This document shows positions 26,752 through 40,294 of a stretch of 64,000 nt of DNA, piece by piece. Every line of letters starts with the position of its first letter. Within the stretch, counting starts at the first letter, position 1. The notes beneath the pieces are model-generated. The model saw only the letters and a list, made by a program, of their open reading frames with translations. It did not search any database and was not told the origin of the DNA. Where the stretch lies: contig NC_046683.1 in NCBI RefSeq assembly GCF_009870125.1, forward strand, positions 48,685,869 through 48,749,868, in the 5' to 3' direction. Source of the stretch: Drosophila pseudoobscura. Its lineage: Eukaryota > Arthropoda > Insecta > Diptera > Drosophilidae. Position numbers and translations under genes: made by a program.

Positions 26752-26777
26752 TGCAGCAGCAGCAGCAGCAGCAGCAG
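26752..26777. repeat. CAG microsatellite
   Basis: An uninterrupted CAG run ending in CAGTGAG. Confidence 0.85.
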
Positions 26778-29225
26778 TGAGCGAAGGGTAGTCCTCGCCT
26801 TGGATCTTGGATCTCCATTAAATTGCCAAGTGAAGATCAGGGCCACTGACACTGACAGGCAGGCCCTCGCTCGCACCTGAGGTTACGCATTGATTGCGCA
26901 TACGCAGCGTGCAACGTGCAACGTGCAGCGTGCAGCGTTTTCCCACCAGCAAAATGTGGAAACAATTTTTAATAATTGACAATTAAACTAACAATAATTG
27001 ACAATAAATATTTAAGGCTGTGGCTGTGGCTGTGGCTGTGACTCCTCGACTGCTGTTGCTGCCTCAGCAATTAATGGCGCCTTTTAGCCATATAAAGCAA
27101 GGGTACTAGCCAGCGTCTGAGCCTCAATTGACTCATAGTTCAAGCCTCAGTTCCCGGCACTGTTTGGGCCCCGACTCCACCATTCAAGCCTCCACTCCTG
27201 CCTCCATTTAGGCCTCCGCTTTAGCCTTAGTTAAGGCCTCAATCGAATCACAGCTCGAGCCTCATTTCTATGTCAAAACGTCAAACGGCGGCCCATTGAT
27301 GCTGGCGACAGTGTGAGAACTTTTCCACTGGCTTTGTTGGGGCCTTAAAATAAAATATAACTCAATTAGCGGGGAGTTTCGAAACCGATAAATCAATCAA
27401 ACGCTAAAACACTGAGCAATAATCGAGAGCAGATCCCAGAGAGGGAGATTCCAGAGAGGGAGGGATCCCAGCCAGCAGCCACCCCGCTGCTTTGGCACCT
27501 GGGGGCTGCGGGGGGCTGCTGCTGCTACTCCACTGATGATTTGCGTGTTGCATGGCCATTTCTCAGAGCCAACATCCGGTGCTTATAGATGGTGGCAAAA
27601 ACTCTCTTCTGCTGCAACTTTTGGCCGGAGCCCCTACTCCCGCCTTGGTACGCCACAGATCCCACTCTTTATCCATCGCCTACTCCTACTCCAGCTGCAG
27701 CTCCAGCTCCCTCGTCATCTCCTACTCCTTCCTCTTCTACAGATCCCCCTCCCACTCCTACGCCACTCTGCACCGCTCCAGTCCGCTCTCCTTCTTAAGA
27801 TCTCTTTCAAAACTTAATTGAAACATTTTTGCGTAAGCGGTCAGACAGGCCTCCTCCTGCTGCTGCTCCTCCTGTGACATGGCACCTCACCCACGCACCA
27901 TTTTGTTGCAAGAGACTCCTGTCCCAGGCTGAGGCTCATTCCGCGCTGCAATGCTTTTGCCTTGTCACAAATTGAAAGCTACAAGCGGCAGAGTACACGA
28001 TTTATGTGGGCCGAATGATCGGACGGGGAGGATACTATCAAAGGGAGGGTGGGGTGAAAGTATAGATGCACCGAAGCACCGCTGCACCGATGCACCGCTG
28101 CACCATGGTGCATGCCGCGCTGCATTCATTGCTTTTTGGTTAATCCCCAGGCTGAGAGGCAACATGGCCATGAACGCCGCCAGTTTTATGGCATTTTAAT
28201 GGTCACTTAATTTTGTTTATGTTTAATGGGCGCGCCTTCTGGCAGCTGCCTGCCCCGATCCCCCCCAAACCCCCGTCAGCCTCCCAATCGAAGACTGGCG
28301 ATTGGAGACTGGACTCCTATTGATTGCCGATTAACCGCAAACGATCCAATGGATACGCCGCCATTGTTTTGCCAAATTGCAGCATAATTTCCAGAATATT
28401 TTTGGCCAAAAGTTGGCGCTGTGAAATTTTAATCAGCCTTTCCGCGAAAGAGTTGTTCCTCTTTCCCACAGCCTCCCAATCTCAATGGCCACAATCTATG
28501 GCTTGAATTAACAAAATCATAAAGCAAATAGTACGACCATATAGTAGACGCTTGTGGCATGCCACAGAGATGCAAAGAGAGACGGAGAGCGACGGAGAGC
28601 GTTGGAGAGAGAGAGCGAGAACACCTCTAATGATGATGAGCGCATCGCTTTTTCAAGCAAATTGCAGCCACATTTCCTTTGTCGGCAATGGCACTGGCAG
28701 CACCTCTCCTTCCTGGGGTTCTGTTCTCCTGATTCTCCTGGTCTTTTGGCCATTGTCCACGGTGCTCCCTCTCGCTCCTGCACTGCCTCCTGCTCGCCTG
28801 GCCATAATGATTTATTGACCGCAATTCTAGAGACATTTTATTGCATTTTAATTAGTGTAATTTCAATGTTTGCCGCAGCCACAGCCACAACTTTTGATAG
28901 AACTCCCAGAAAAGAGATTTCGCCCTCTCGGAAGGAGGGGACTGGGACTGGGACTTCCTCGATCTCTAAGCCTGCCCCAAAATGCTCATTAAATTTGATT
29001 TAAACGCCTGTCACTCTTTCTGCCACACCCACATGCCATCTATGCCCCATGCCCCATGCCATAGTTCGCGTGTCGTCGCTCAAAAACCGTCGCCCACAAA
29101 CAGTTCATAAATCCACAAGATTTAATAACTCATAAATGCATGTAAATGCAACAGCAACAGCAACAATCACCGTAGTATAATGTGCCACATATTTTGAATG
29201 TCGCATAAAGAGCACCACAGACCCC

Positions 29226-29226
<1 letters not shown>

Positions 29227-29263
<37 letters not shown>
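29227..29263. repeat. CA microsatellite
   Basis: A pure CA run of about 36 bases followed by GACAGACAGAC. Confidence 0.9.
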
Positions 29264-29267
<4 letters not shown>

Positions 29268-32200
29268 GACACTCCACAGACGCAAAAATCATACTCATAC
29301 GAGTGTATGGGGGAGGACACAACCTGAGAGTCGACAACGAAGATGGGAATACACTTACGGAAGTGCCCCTCGAAGCCACATCGAAGCCATAGAGGGGCAC
29401 TGCTGCATGACACGTGTATAATTTTGGGAATATTCAAAAGGGACTACTCTTCAGCTTAAGATCATCTGTGGAAAGAATTTTCCATGAAAGGAGATGCCAC
29501 TTTGTTCATAAATGTTCTTTCTTCGTATATATTTCATACATGTTCCTTAGATCCTTTAAAAGGAATACTCTGGTATGTATAACTCTTCAGACTCGTTAGA
29601 AACACTGATTTCCCTTTCCTACTTTGAGTTTCTGGCAAATACAACTCCCGAAACAGCTTAAAATTAACAGAATTCATAAAATATTCCACAACTTTTGAAG
29701 ACAGAATATTTCTACCCAATCAACTCCCAAATGAGAGTGTATTCATGCTATAGCTAAAACATTTTGAGCCTCAGTAAAGTTGTATAATCCAAAATCACTT
29801 TCAAACTCCATAAAGAACTCCTTTAGCCCATTTTCCAGAGAGTATAAAGATATTAAGTGGAAAATTGGTAAAGAAAATAGTTCAAAATTGGAGTTTGGGC
29901 AGGACAGCAAGCATACAATCATTCACCCAAAAGAATAAACCCATAACCCAAACGAAGAGACGAGCAAGCAACAAAGTTTCAGCATATCCGTGGGAGTAAG
30001 ATCCTTTAACGTCCTTCAGAGCTGGAAGGGAAGCATCCTCCATGGCTCGAAGGCGAGTGAATGATTTGACCAAAACGAAGTCATCTTTCCTCGCTCCGCG
30101 CGCTCACTGGCAAAACGATGACAAATTGCATGAAATAATATAAATTTTGCAGTCAAGACAGTAAAAACTGTCTGGGGCCTTGGACCCAGGGACCCTGCAT
30201 GGCCCCCCCTCCCCCCGCTCCCCCACCAAAAGAGCAGCTCAGTGACGGAGACCCAGAGATGGAGCTGGAGATGGAGCTGGTGCTGGAGCTTTGGTGTTGG
30301 GCATGGGAGTCTGGCAGCCGAGTAAACTGTTGTTTTTCACGACGACGCGTGTCACATTGTCCACCCACAAGAGCAGACGACAGACCAGACTTGAATCTGT
30401 GTAGACTGGAGAGAGGAGCAGACCATTCGAAGGGGCAGCAGCAGCAGCACCACCAGCACCAGCAGAAGGAGCATTGGAAAATTTGCATAATTTGCTTGTC
30501 TGGAGAGGCGGCGGCACACCCACACGTCTCCGCTGTCTCCGCTGTCTCCGCTGTCGCCGCCTCCGGTTTGACTCCTCCAAAACAGAACGCCCTTTTTTTC
30601 GTCAATTGAGTTTTTGGTTTTCGTTTATGATTAACCCAAAAGCAACAAACACCCGCATGCCATCTCGTCTGTACATGGGGGGGGGGGGCAACCCTTTTCC
30701 CTCTCTTGTTGCACCAACAATTGACAACAAATTGATGTGGAATCGGTTATCATCTCTCATTAGGGTAACACACAGGCTCATTAAGGCATTAAGACCCGGA
30801 AAGTGATCAATAATTGTTGAGATTTTCCCATTTAATTTGTTTGATTTCAGGCGACAGAGCAATAATATGCCCGCGCCACTGCATAAATCTCAATAAATTT
30901 ATAGTTATCGGGCAATAAAGTGTCACCGGGTACGAGCACTACTTCATTCTTCATTCTCCTTCTCCTTCTCCTTGCCCGTTGGAGGCATGGGCCTCCTGCC
31001 AGAATGAGCCGCCATCCTGAGACTCGTTTCGACTGCTTCATCCTTCTCCAAGTACAATATAGGCCTTCCTTCATTCACGTATGAGACTCCCTGCTCGGCT
31101 CGGCCGACTCTGCTTGTTGATAAATTGAATGCGTTTCGAGCATTTGAAAATCGCAGGCAATTAAGGAGCTCTGCAAACAGCAGTCACAGTCGCAGTCGCG
31201 TTGCAACAGTAACAGCTGTCTGTGCAACACCTTCAGCTCTGCAGACCCCTCCTCCTTCTGTTCTCCTCTCCTTTCTGATCTGATCTGGGGATCGCGGGAA
31301 ACTCTTCGCCCTGTGAGTCCATATCAAAGCATCTCTCACTCGGCGGCGTTCTCTCTCTGATTGCAGCGACATGCTCGAAATTACTTTTCTGTGTAAAGCA
31401 AACACACGCATACTCGTGCACAGATGCCACCACCGAAAGCCAAACGGTGCAACAATGCTGCCACTGCAGCGCGAATTGTGGGAGATTTTTTCGGGGTGCA
31501 AAGGTGAATGCGGAATGCCCTAGGGCCAGAATCGATGGGTACTCAATGGAGCCAACAAACTATAGACTACAGAATGGGTATGCAAGTGCAACATTGTGCG
31601 TAACTTTCCACTAAATGTGGCGGAATATCTTAGGAAAAAGAGGCATATACTGGGGTTTGCTTTCCATTGTAACCCCTGGTTTATTCCCAGCACTTCTATG
31701 CAGCTTCCAGCTCTATTACGTCCGTACTATCCTGTACTCCTGTACTTTCCTCAAAAATCAAGAACCATTCGCGGTTCCAAAGTTCCCATACTCCTGGCAT
31801 ACCCTAACTGAAGCGGTAAGCAAATATCAAAGCTATGCCCCATCTCCAGGCACCATTCCAAATGCCACTACAGATATCATTGTCTTACCACTTGCTACAC
31901 ATTTTCACACACTCTCTTTCTGCCCAGGAGAGGGAGAGGGAGAGGGAGGGGGGAGATGCAGCAGCAGGGATCACATCGGCAGCTGCGATAAGCGGGAATT
32001 AAATAATTTTACACTCCTCTCTCGCTCGCTCGATGGCGATTATCGGCGTGCGATTGCGCGATGCCGATGCCGATGCCGATTGCAATACGGATACGATTTG
32101 GTATATGCTAACGAGCCGCGCGGCGGCTGCCTATAATTGGCCCAAAAACCAGAAGACACAGGCACCGAACCACTGAACTGCCGAACGAGCGAGCAACAAG

Positions 32201-35200
32201 GAGAACAGCGTGCCACAGTGCCACAGAGGCACAGGCAGAGGCAGAGCCACGCCACGCCACGCGCTTTGGATTTGCAGGTTCGAGTGCGCGGTTTTTGGTT
32301 TTGGGCTCTGGTTGTGCGACTGACTCCTCGGGAGTCAAGTAATTGACAAACAATTACCTTTAACGCAGCATTGTTTCCACGGCAGCGTCTTTGATCCGTT
32401 CGGCATTCGGGGATGCGGCATTCGGCGGCTTTCAAGTTCAAAAGGAGGCAAACACCTCAATTTTGGTAGCCAAACTACTTTGGCTTTGCTGCTTTGCCTA
32501 TGTCCGAGAGTGGGGCATGAGTCCATGGGGAATCGAGCCGAGCATCAGCACCCTCACATGCCACAGCCACCTCCGTGCCGCCTTGCCGCCTTGCCGCCTT
32601 ACCGCCTTACCGCCTTTGTCCGCATCTTCACCCCCACACACACCATACCATGCAACACCTGCCGCTGCAGAGAGCGGCAGAGAGACGACCATAATAATAA
32701 ATATTTCATGAAGCTGTCAGCAACAAATAATCTAAAAACTGTGCACCGCCGCACTGACCAAAAGCCAACAAAAGAAGCCGCCAAACGATGGACGCTGGAC
32801 GCTGGATAGAACCCAAACCCAGAGCGAAACCCAACCCATCTTCAAGGCGGAAAACCCATCCAAACAGTGCCCCGAACGTGGGGCTATTTGTGGCAGCAAC
32901 AATGAGCATTCGTTCGGCTTTAGTGGGTGTTGGTCTCGTCTTCACTCTCCCCGGCGATTGGAGGAGGAGACTGGAAGATCCGAACTGGAGGAGGAGACGG
33001 AGAGATCTGAAGTGGAGGAGGCAGCAGGAGGATCATCATCAAGTGGAGGCTGGCTACCGAACAAATGGAATGCGGAATACACACACACAGATACAGATAC
33101 AGCTACAGATAGGATTGGAGGAGCTGTGGAGCATTGGAGCATTTATTAAACATAAATTCATGGCTATATTGACATTGTTTCTGCTCCTCTTGCGCTCCTC
33201 TCTCTCTCGGAAATCAATTCAAATGCTAGTAGTGCTCCTCCTTTCAGTGATGTCGCGCAAATATCACAATATTTCGATAACAAGAAAGCGGGAACAGTGA
33301 ATGAGGCTCTAGGTAAAGGTTTTCTAAGGCAAAAGTACTACAAAGTAGGGGAATATTATAATATTTAGGAAAATGGAAGTGGAACTGTGATTTCTAATCG
33401 AAAGAGATGGGAAAACTGGAGCCAATCTTCAGTGAAAGTACTCCCATCTATAGAGATCATAATATTTAAGAATAGAGAACTAGAACTGTGATACTTCTTG
33501 GAAGTGCTCTGGTAGTACCGAAAGCTACCAAATACTTGAAGATGTGTGCAAAATGCACTTAAAACTCGAACTGAAAGCTGTTCTTAGGTAAATAAATGTA
33601 AGATAAGTGCACTTACAGTGATTAAATCTGATACGAGTATCTATGAGTCTCAAGCCCAACAATAGCAGCTCCAAATAATCAACAAAAACAAACGTGAAAC
33701 AGTGAAACATGGAAACAGTGAAACAACCTTCTTCTTCTCACACGAGACAGATGATGGATTCACTGACTGCAACGCTGCCGAGTATCTGCTGGGCCCCGTA
33801 GCCACAGGCCAAGAGCAGACATCAGAGTGCCCAGAGCGGAGAGCCATGGCCAGAGCCCGTTTTCAGTGATCTGGAGCAGCCGTCGCTCCATGGTGCAGCA
33901 TGCAGCATGCAGCATGCTCCATGCACCTGTCAATACATTTGACATAAACCGGTCGCCTCCTGAGCTTACGCACTGGGGAGAAGGAAGCTCCCACCCCTGA
34001 GGCAGGCGGCGGCAGCGGCGGCGGCGCATTGGGAGTTGGTCCGGGGAATTCTTTTGCTGGGCAAAGCAGAGCAGACCTGTTGCCCCATCAGCATCCTCAT
34101 CCACATCCACATCCTCATCCTCATCGTTGTCGTCGTGGTCGTCATCATTTGATGCGTCAAACATGCGCTCAAACGCCTCGATAGCGACTGCGACAGCGAG
34201 AGGCTGTGGCTGTGGCTGTGGCTGCGGCATGGACTGCCGCTGTAACTGGAGCTGCGGCATCGATGCGACGCGTTGGCGACTGGCAGAAAATTTTTATTAT
34301 TATTATGACCATTTTAGCTACCAAGCAATGCGTAAAGCAAATGGCCAAGTGGGCCGACGGAGACCCGTCGCCCATCGCCAGGAGCAGCGTCTGTGGAGCG
34401 TCTGCGCGCCGGCGCAGCAGTTGGCCAATAAATTGTGACGCTAATGTAAAGTGTGGCAAGCCATTAGTAGAACGAACGGGAGAAGCAGGCTGCAGCAGCA
34501 GGATCGTGGATCCATGGGTGAATGAACCCCCGGGACAGCAACCGAACCTGGTGGCAGCTTGCAGGTTGCAGGTTGCATGGATCTATGTGGGTAGAGGCTG
34601 CCACGCCCTGTACTGGCTGCCCACTAAGATGTGGCTGGTGGCTGGTGGCTGGCATTTTTATGGCATCCGCCGCCGCCTTGCAACAGATTTCACTTCCAGC
34701 GGAAAACGGAAGCGAACGACGCCCGATGCCCGACGACTCCCCAGCGGCGGCGGCGACAACTTCCTCAATGATGGAGGCGCTGCTGCACTCTCGTTTGTGG
34801 CCTGCCATTTAATTGATTAATTAGAGACCATGCCACTGGCCACGCCGGCCGCCCAGTGATCAAGCAAAAGTGGTGGAGCCGCGCCACTCGACTTCCGTCA
34901 ATCTTTTGGAGGCACCAAAGCTTCAATCTGGCATAAACTGCCGCAGCAGCAGGCAGAAGCTTCAATCTGCAATCTGCAATCTGCGGCACCTTCCACTCGC
35001 TGTGCGGCACTGCCAGAGTGTCACAGAATTTGTCCCGAGTTTAAAGTTTATATAAAGCGCAGAAAGGTCTCGTCTCCGTGTCCGCCTGCTGCTGCGGCTG
35101 CTGTCCAACATTTTTCTTCCTTTTTTTTTTTTTTGTCCATGCCACGACCTCTCAACCTCAGGGGAAAATAGAAGAGAAGAGACGAGAAGACGAAGAGAAG

Positions 35201-37559
35201 AGAAGAGGACCCAGGGCAAACCACAAGGCACTTGATGCCAAGCGATGGCGGCGATGGCGGCGCTGGTGGCATGGATGCCGCATTGGACTTGGCTGCAACC
35301 CACAATGATAGTCGCCGCAGAAGGAGTTGCAAGCGAAGGAGGAGCAGAAGGAGTGCGAGAGTGCCAGAACGGAGGACAGAACGTGGTTAGCAAATTTATT
35401 ATGTAAACGGAAATACGGCATATCCTTTGCCCAGGCGAATGTCGGCGCCGCAGCAATAGAAATAGTTTTCAGGCAGGCAAAAAACCAGGAGACACACACC
35501 AGAAGAAGGAGTCGACTAGGAGCAGTCTCGTAAATCGCATAAATTGTATAATTCTGGGCACTCCATTGTTGCAGCAGCAACCCTTTGTTGCTGTTGTTGC
35601 ATGGTTTTGTTGTGTTTTGTTTTGTTTTGTGTCTGTTTCGTTGAATTTTGTTGCCAAATTGCGTTTGTAGGTGACTCCTGGCGCTCTCCTTTCGGGTTCA
35701 AATGAAACAATATGTTGCCAAAGGCAGAAGCGGGTCCTCCGTTTCCTCCATTTAGAAGTTTGGACACGCGCGCCCTGCAGCTGATGACAGGGGCGTGGTG
35801 GCGTGGTGGCGTGGCTGCGACTCTAGCCTCTAGCCTCTGGCCTGTGGCAAGTGGCTGCTGCTGTGGCAAGGATTAGTGAATTAACGATAGATTCCAACAC
35901 CTGCGACAGCCAGCAGGAGTCAGCAACTTTTCGAATTGGTTTTCGCCACGCCGCATTGAAAGTTCGAATTGAATCCCCCCCATTTGCCGGCTCAATTAAC
36001 AGTAACTTAGGGGAATCCCCGAGTTCATTTAAATTCATGAAGTTTCCCCGAGAATGTGGCAAGCAAAGCAGAAACGAGAATGACAGGACGAACGTTGACC
36101 ACAACAGCCGCAAGGATAACCGGAGAGAGCCGGAGAAAGCAACAGAATGGGCGATAGCAAAGCGTAACGAACAAAAGGGAAACAATTTTATGGAACGAAG
36201 GCATGAAAAAACGACTGAAATTGCCGCAAAAGAACAAAAAAACACAAAACCAAAAAAAGGATTGGGCTAAGAATAAGTGGAATTTGATTTGGTCTATGGA
36301 TTCGAGAAGCAGTTAAGGGAACTACTAGTTACACGAACAAGTGGGGGAATGTAGGATTAGAGATGGAACTTATTATCGGGCATTAGCGGGGATCTGTACA
36401 AGAATCCAATAAGCGAAAGGAAACCACGATTCGATGGATCTTTTTTGGACATATGTACCTATTGATGGAGATATTGTTGTGACTTTCCTCTTTAGGTACA
36501 TTGCGCATCCCCACCCTTTCCTTGTTGCATCTCCCTGGCTCTCCCTCTCCTTCTCTTCCGCTCTCCCTCTGGTTGAGGTCACCCGAACGCATCAAATAGG
36601 CAAAGTTTTTGCTAGCCAAAGCGACGCCTCTTTGCCAAATTTATGACATTGAATTTATGTGCAGCAAAGCGTGCCGCCCCAGCACCAGCCAGGGGAGTGG
36701 AGAGAGAGAGAGAGGCAGAGGAGCCAAACAACCGATCGATTCGGCAAAAATTAACATCCAAAGATGTGCCACAAATAGTGACAGACAGACAGACAGACCG
36801 ACCGACAGAGAGATAGAAAAAAGCGTTGCGTTAAACTGCTTAACACTTCTGCATGGTCACCCAAAAGAAATTGGAAATGGAAATGGATATGGAAACTGTT
36901 GCCATAACTCATTGCGGGGCCCCATACTTGGGGGGGGGGACGGGGCGAATTGTCTAAGAAAAGACAAAAAAGGAAATGGCAAATGCATTAAGAAATAAGC
37001 AATTTTCTTTTGCTTGCAACAGCAAAAACGTGGCACGAGATCAAGGAGCAGGCAAAAGCAGGGCAAAGGAGAAGCCAATGTGTCGCCTGTTGGATTGGGG
37101 GAGGAGCCGCCAGCACAAATGGTTAAGGCGATGCCAAGGACACGCCGCCGAGTGGCGGAGTCTCCCCAGAACACCCCTCTGCTCACCCTGCTAAGTAGTT
37201 GCATTAAAAGCTTACAACAAAACCTGCGACAGCAACAGGAACAGACAACACAGAACAAGAAACAAATTTTTGGTAACGCGCAGCAGCTCCTTGGCCATAA
37301 AGTCGGCTCTTTCTGCACCCTGCCCCTTATTCGTGGGGGCTGCCTGCGTTGCTGTGCTCCTTCTGCCTTGGCAACGAATCAAAAATGTGCGACTCCACTC
37401 CGCGTGTGCAGAAGGAGGGTCTGGGGTTCGGGGGCAGTAAATCATGTGGATTCGTACGGTGAATGAACAGCTTAAAGATACTTTAAAGTTCCATGTTCCA
37501 ATTAATACGAGTTTCACATTAAATTAGGCAAAATTTTAAAAATTAACGCTCTTTTTATG

Positions 37560-37700
37560 TATAATTGCTATGTAATCTACATTTTAGCTACCTCTACGCG
37601 TGGCGCCATCCTGTGACATATCCCTGAACTTCAGTTCAAAAGAAGTAGTTCCTCTTCACTTCATTCGATGGCGCCAGTCTGTAGTTCCTCACTACCCTGT
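37560..37700. promoter_or_regulatory. two GGCGCC sites resembling CTCF insulator motifs
   Basis: GTGGCGCCATCC at about 37601 and GATGGCGCCAGTC at about 37668 resemble the G-rich GATGGCGC/AGGTGGCGC core bound by Drosophila CTCF. They lie where the 38-kb gene-poor stretch gives way to the gene cluster. This is motif resemblance only; binding is inferred. Confidence 0.25.
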
Positions 37701-37897
37701 TAATTTGACCATTTTTAAAGTCGTTTTGTATGTGCGTTTTCCCAAGTGTAAAAAGACTGAGATTGAGCCGAAAGATGAATAGATTTCATCAATTAAATTA
37801 AATTTCATTTTGAAAGGTATATTTAAGAACAAAGGGTACAGCAACTTCCATACGCTGGCTTTTTGAATTTTCGCTCTCTCAAATAGAACTTCTGTGA

Positions 37898-38590
37898 ATC
37901 ATTCCAATGGATTGCATTTAAATCATTTTCGTTCATTCACTTTCAAACAATTTATATTTGGCGCGCACCGCTGGTATCCACTTGATAGTATCAATAGTAT
38001 CGTTTGGTGGGACTTGCTCATTTTTTTTAGAATTTTGGGATGGGACATTCTCTCTTGCTGGAGGGATTTTTCCTTGCCACAATATCCCTTTTAATCTCAA
38101 CAATGTCCCTACATTCCATACGCACTTACATTGCCACTGTTTTTTTGTTGCATTTTTTTGTTTAAACCTTTTTTTAGACAATATCCAACAAAAGCAAGTA
38201 TTTAAAACAAGCCAGTCAAGTAGAAAATTGATTCAACAACCGGATAAAATTATGTGGGCATGGCTAAATGTGCTATATAGCTGAGAATATTCCACGGAAG
38301 ATCAAAATTGAGCAATATGGTTTCTAATCCTTGACGGAGATGATTAACCCATTGTAAACCAAGGGGGTATTTTAATACTCCACCGAAAATAATACAAATT
38401 TAATGATTTTATCGCAGTCCAGGTGAAAGATATAGTGTTTTTTTTAAGTTCAGAGGAAAGATGGCATGATTCCTCAATAAGAAGTTACAATCGATAAAAT
38501 TTTTCCGCCGTTTAGCCCAAGTAGTTGAACTATTTAAATAAAGGTGGCTTAAGTGGGCTAAGTTCGATTTCTTATCGATATACGATAAGC
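37898..38590 (+). repeat. dispersed repeat, copy 1, upstream of Aps
   Basis: This sequence is colinear with the reverse complement of 56008-56420. Shared landmarks in order: ATTCCAATGGATTGCATTT, ACTTTCAAACAATTT, GGCGCGCACCGCTGGTATCC, GTTTGGTGGGACT, ATTGTAAACCAAGGGGGTAT and TTAAGTGGGCTAAGTTCGAT followed by ATCGATATACGAT. Copy 1 has about 205 extra bases (about 38041-38245). It stops at TATACGAT, just before the presumed Aps 5' exon. A 7-base inverted repeat (CTTATCG at 38571, CGATAAG at 38583) and TATCGATA (38573-38580), the DREF-binding element, sit at the right end. Confidence 0.85.
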
Positions 38591-39595
38591 TAAATTAAAC
38601 GAGTAAGTGAAAAGTGATTAACTTCTAACTGTATAGTGCATCGTGTATCGTTCCGTATCGAACATCCCCATCCATCCGCAGCAGCGGCCGCAGAAAGTGG
38701 AGGAGCAATGGAAAGTTGCCGATAAGGCAACACTTGTGCGTCGGCAACGACACCAAAAAAAGCAAAGCCAAAACCAAAAGAAGAAGCAAAAATTGCAGCG
38801 AAAAGTTTTGTGAAAAGCGAGAAGATCGTTACCGACTACTGACTCGTCCTCCTTCTCGTCACTTCACCCTTCCGCGGCGGTGAAGCGGATAACCAGGACA
38901 AAGAGACGACGAAAGCGACTAACTGCAACACACACACGCATACCATACCGCACACACCGACATCAGCCCTCGTGTAATACCAATCCAAAATCACATATAC
39001 CAGACACACACACAAAACCAACCAACAAAAACAACATGCAATCTTTGCACAGTAGTTAAATAATTCTGCCCTGTCTGCGCTTTATTTCCTTCTTCATTTT
39101 GTTCTTTTTTCTCGTTTAATTTCAACAAGTTTCTGTTCTCCCACTTTTCCCCTTCTCTTCGCTTTCCACCGTTCTTTTTTTTGCGTTATTACTTCACACA
39201 CAAACAGACACCACGAAACACATACACGCGACACCCACCACTACAGCGACAGAATTTGTGTGACGTCCGAGCGCAGAATTGTCGTCGTTTATATTTTGTT
39301 TGTGCATTTTTGCCCGTTTTCCCTCCGTTGTGTGCGCGAGGCGTGCCTGCAGAAGCGGCACGAGATCAGCAACCAGCCGCAGTAGCAGCAGCGGCGACCG
39401 GCTCCCCAATACAACACCTGCGCGCCTCCAACAAGCACACACACACACTTGTTGCAGCACAAAACAGACGGAGACAGATAGAGAGAGAGAGAGTGAGATA
39501 ACGGAGGCGGAGAATTAAAAGTGCCTAAGAAGTCATCATCTGCTGCTATCAGCGTACGTTCGTTTGCCCCCAGCGTACTTACACAACTTGGAAAA
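38591..39595 (+). other. Aps 5' UTR exon (predicted)
   Basis: A-rich and CA-rich sequence typical of fly 5' UTRs, ending in a donor GGAAAA|GTAAGC at 39595/39596. The next acceptor (TTTCAG at 40289-40294) sits immediately before the Aps start codon. The 5' end is not fixed; the DREF-type element at 38573-38580 places initiation soon after. Several short upstream ATGs are present, so translation may be regulated, but that is inference. Confidence 0.6.
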
Positions 39596-40294
39596 GTAAG
39601 CAGCCCCCGAGAATCCAATCCCTCCCAGATGTTGCAGCACTACCAGAAAGTGGTGCGCGACTAGTAAATACCCTACAATTATCCGATTAAAGATGCGCTA
39701 TTCGTGATCCGTTATTCTGTTACTGTTTCGCTCAGTGCCCTTGCACTGATGTGCTCTTCCGCAAAATACCCTACTGGTATCGACACTGGATGGGGACTAG
39801 TTTTTCTGACTATTTCAAAATATTGGTAGATTGTGTCGTAGTGTAAGAGCGCTTTTATGTTAACACACTCTACCCCTCACATCCAACTATTATCCATTGG
39901 AAATGTGTGTACCTTTCCATGACAGGCCGATTTGGCGAAAAGTGACCGATACCCTGACTGGTTCTGGAACCGGGACGGGACTGATAAGCTCTACAGCGCC
40001 TGTGTTTGGGTCTGGCGCTGCAATTTGCCGATTGGCCTAGCCAGGGACAATCTCCCCATCTGATAAGATCCGAATCACGATTCTCATGTGCGCGCACATT
40101 CAAATTAAAGTCAACGGCCATAAAATGATTTATTAAGAGGTTTTGGTGCGAACGTTTATCAGCCATAATTATTTTTAAGCGCACATAGTGACATTGGGAA
40201 TAGGCAGAAATATGGGGATTCAGGGTTGGACCGTAAATTAGTTCCCAATCTTATGTGCCTCGGACTCATCAACTCTTGCTGCTGCTGCTTTCAG

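Larger units (their letters stand above)
23331..37490. other. long non-coding stretch with AT-rich islands and microsatellites
   Basis: No exon that I can support. AT-rich islands lie at about 25200-25500, 29400-29890, 31540-31830 and 33290-33700. A stretch at 26950-27010 is rich in TAATTG/CAATTA, the core bound by many homeodomain proteins. At 27115-27270 a degenerate GCCTC(A/C)-based repeat recurs every 15-30 bases. The rest is GC-rich DNA with chance frames on both strands. It could be intergenic or a very long intron. Confidence 0.5.

Noticed and set aside
30153-30609. Overlapping 136- and 150-residue frames on both strands
   Set aside because: Both arise from GC-rich, CAG/GGAG-rich DNA; low complexity, no known motif, no splice support.
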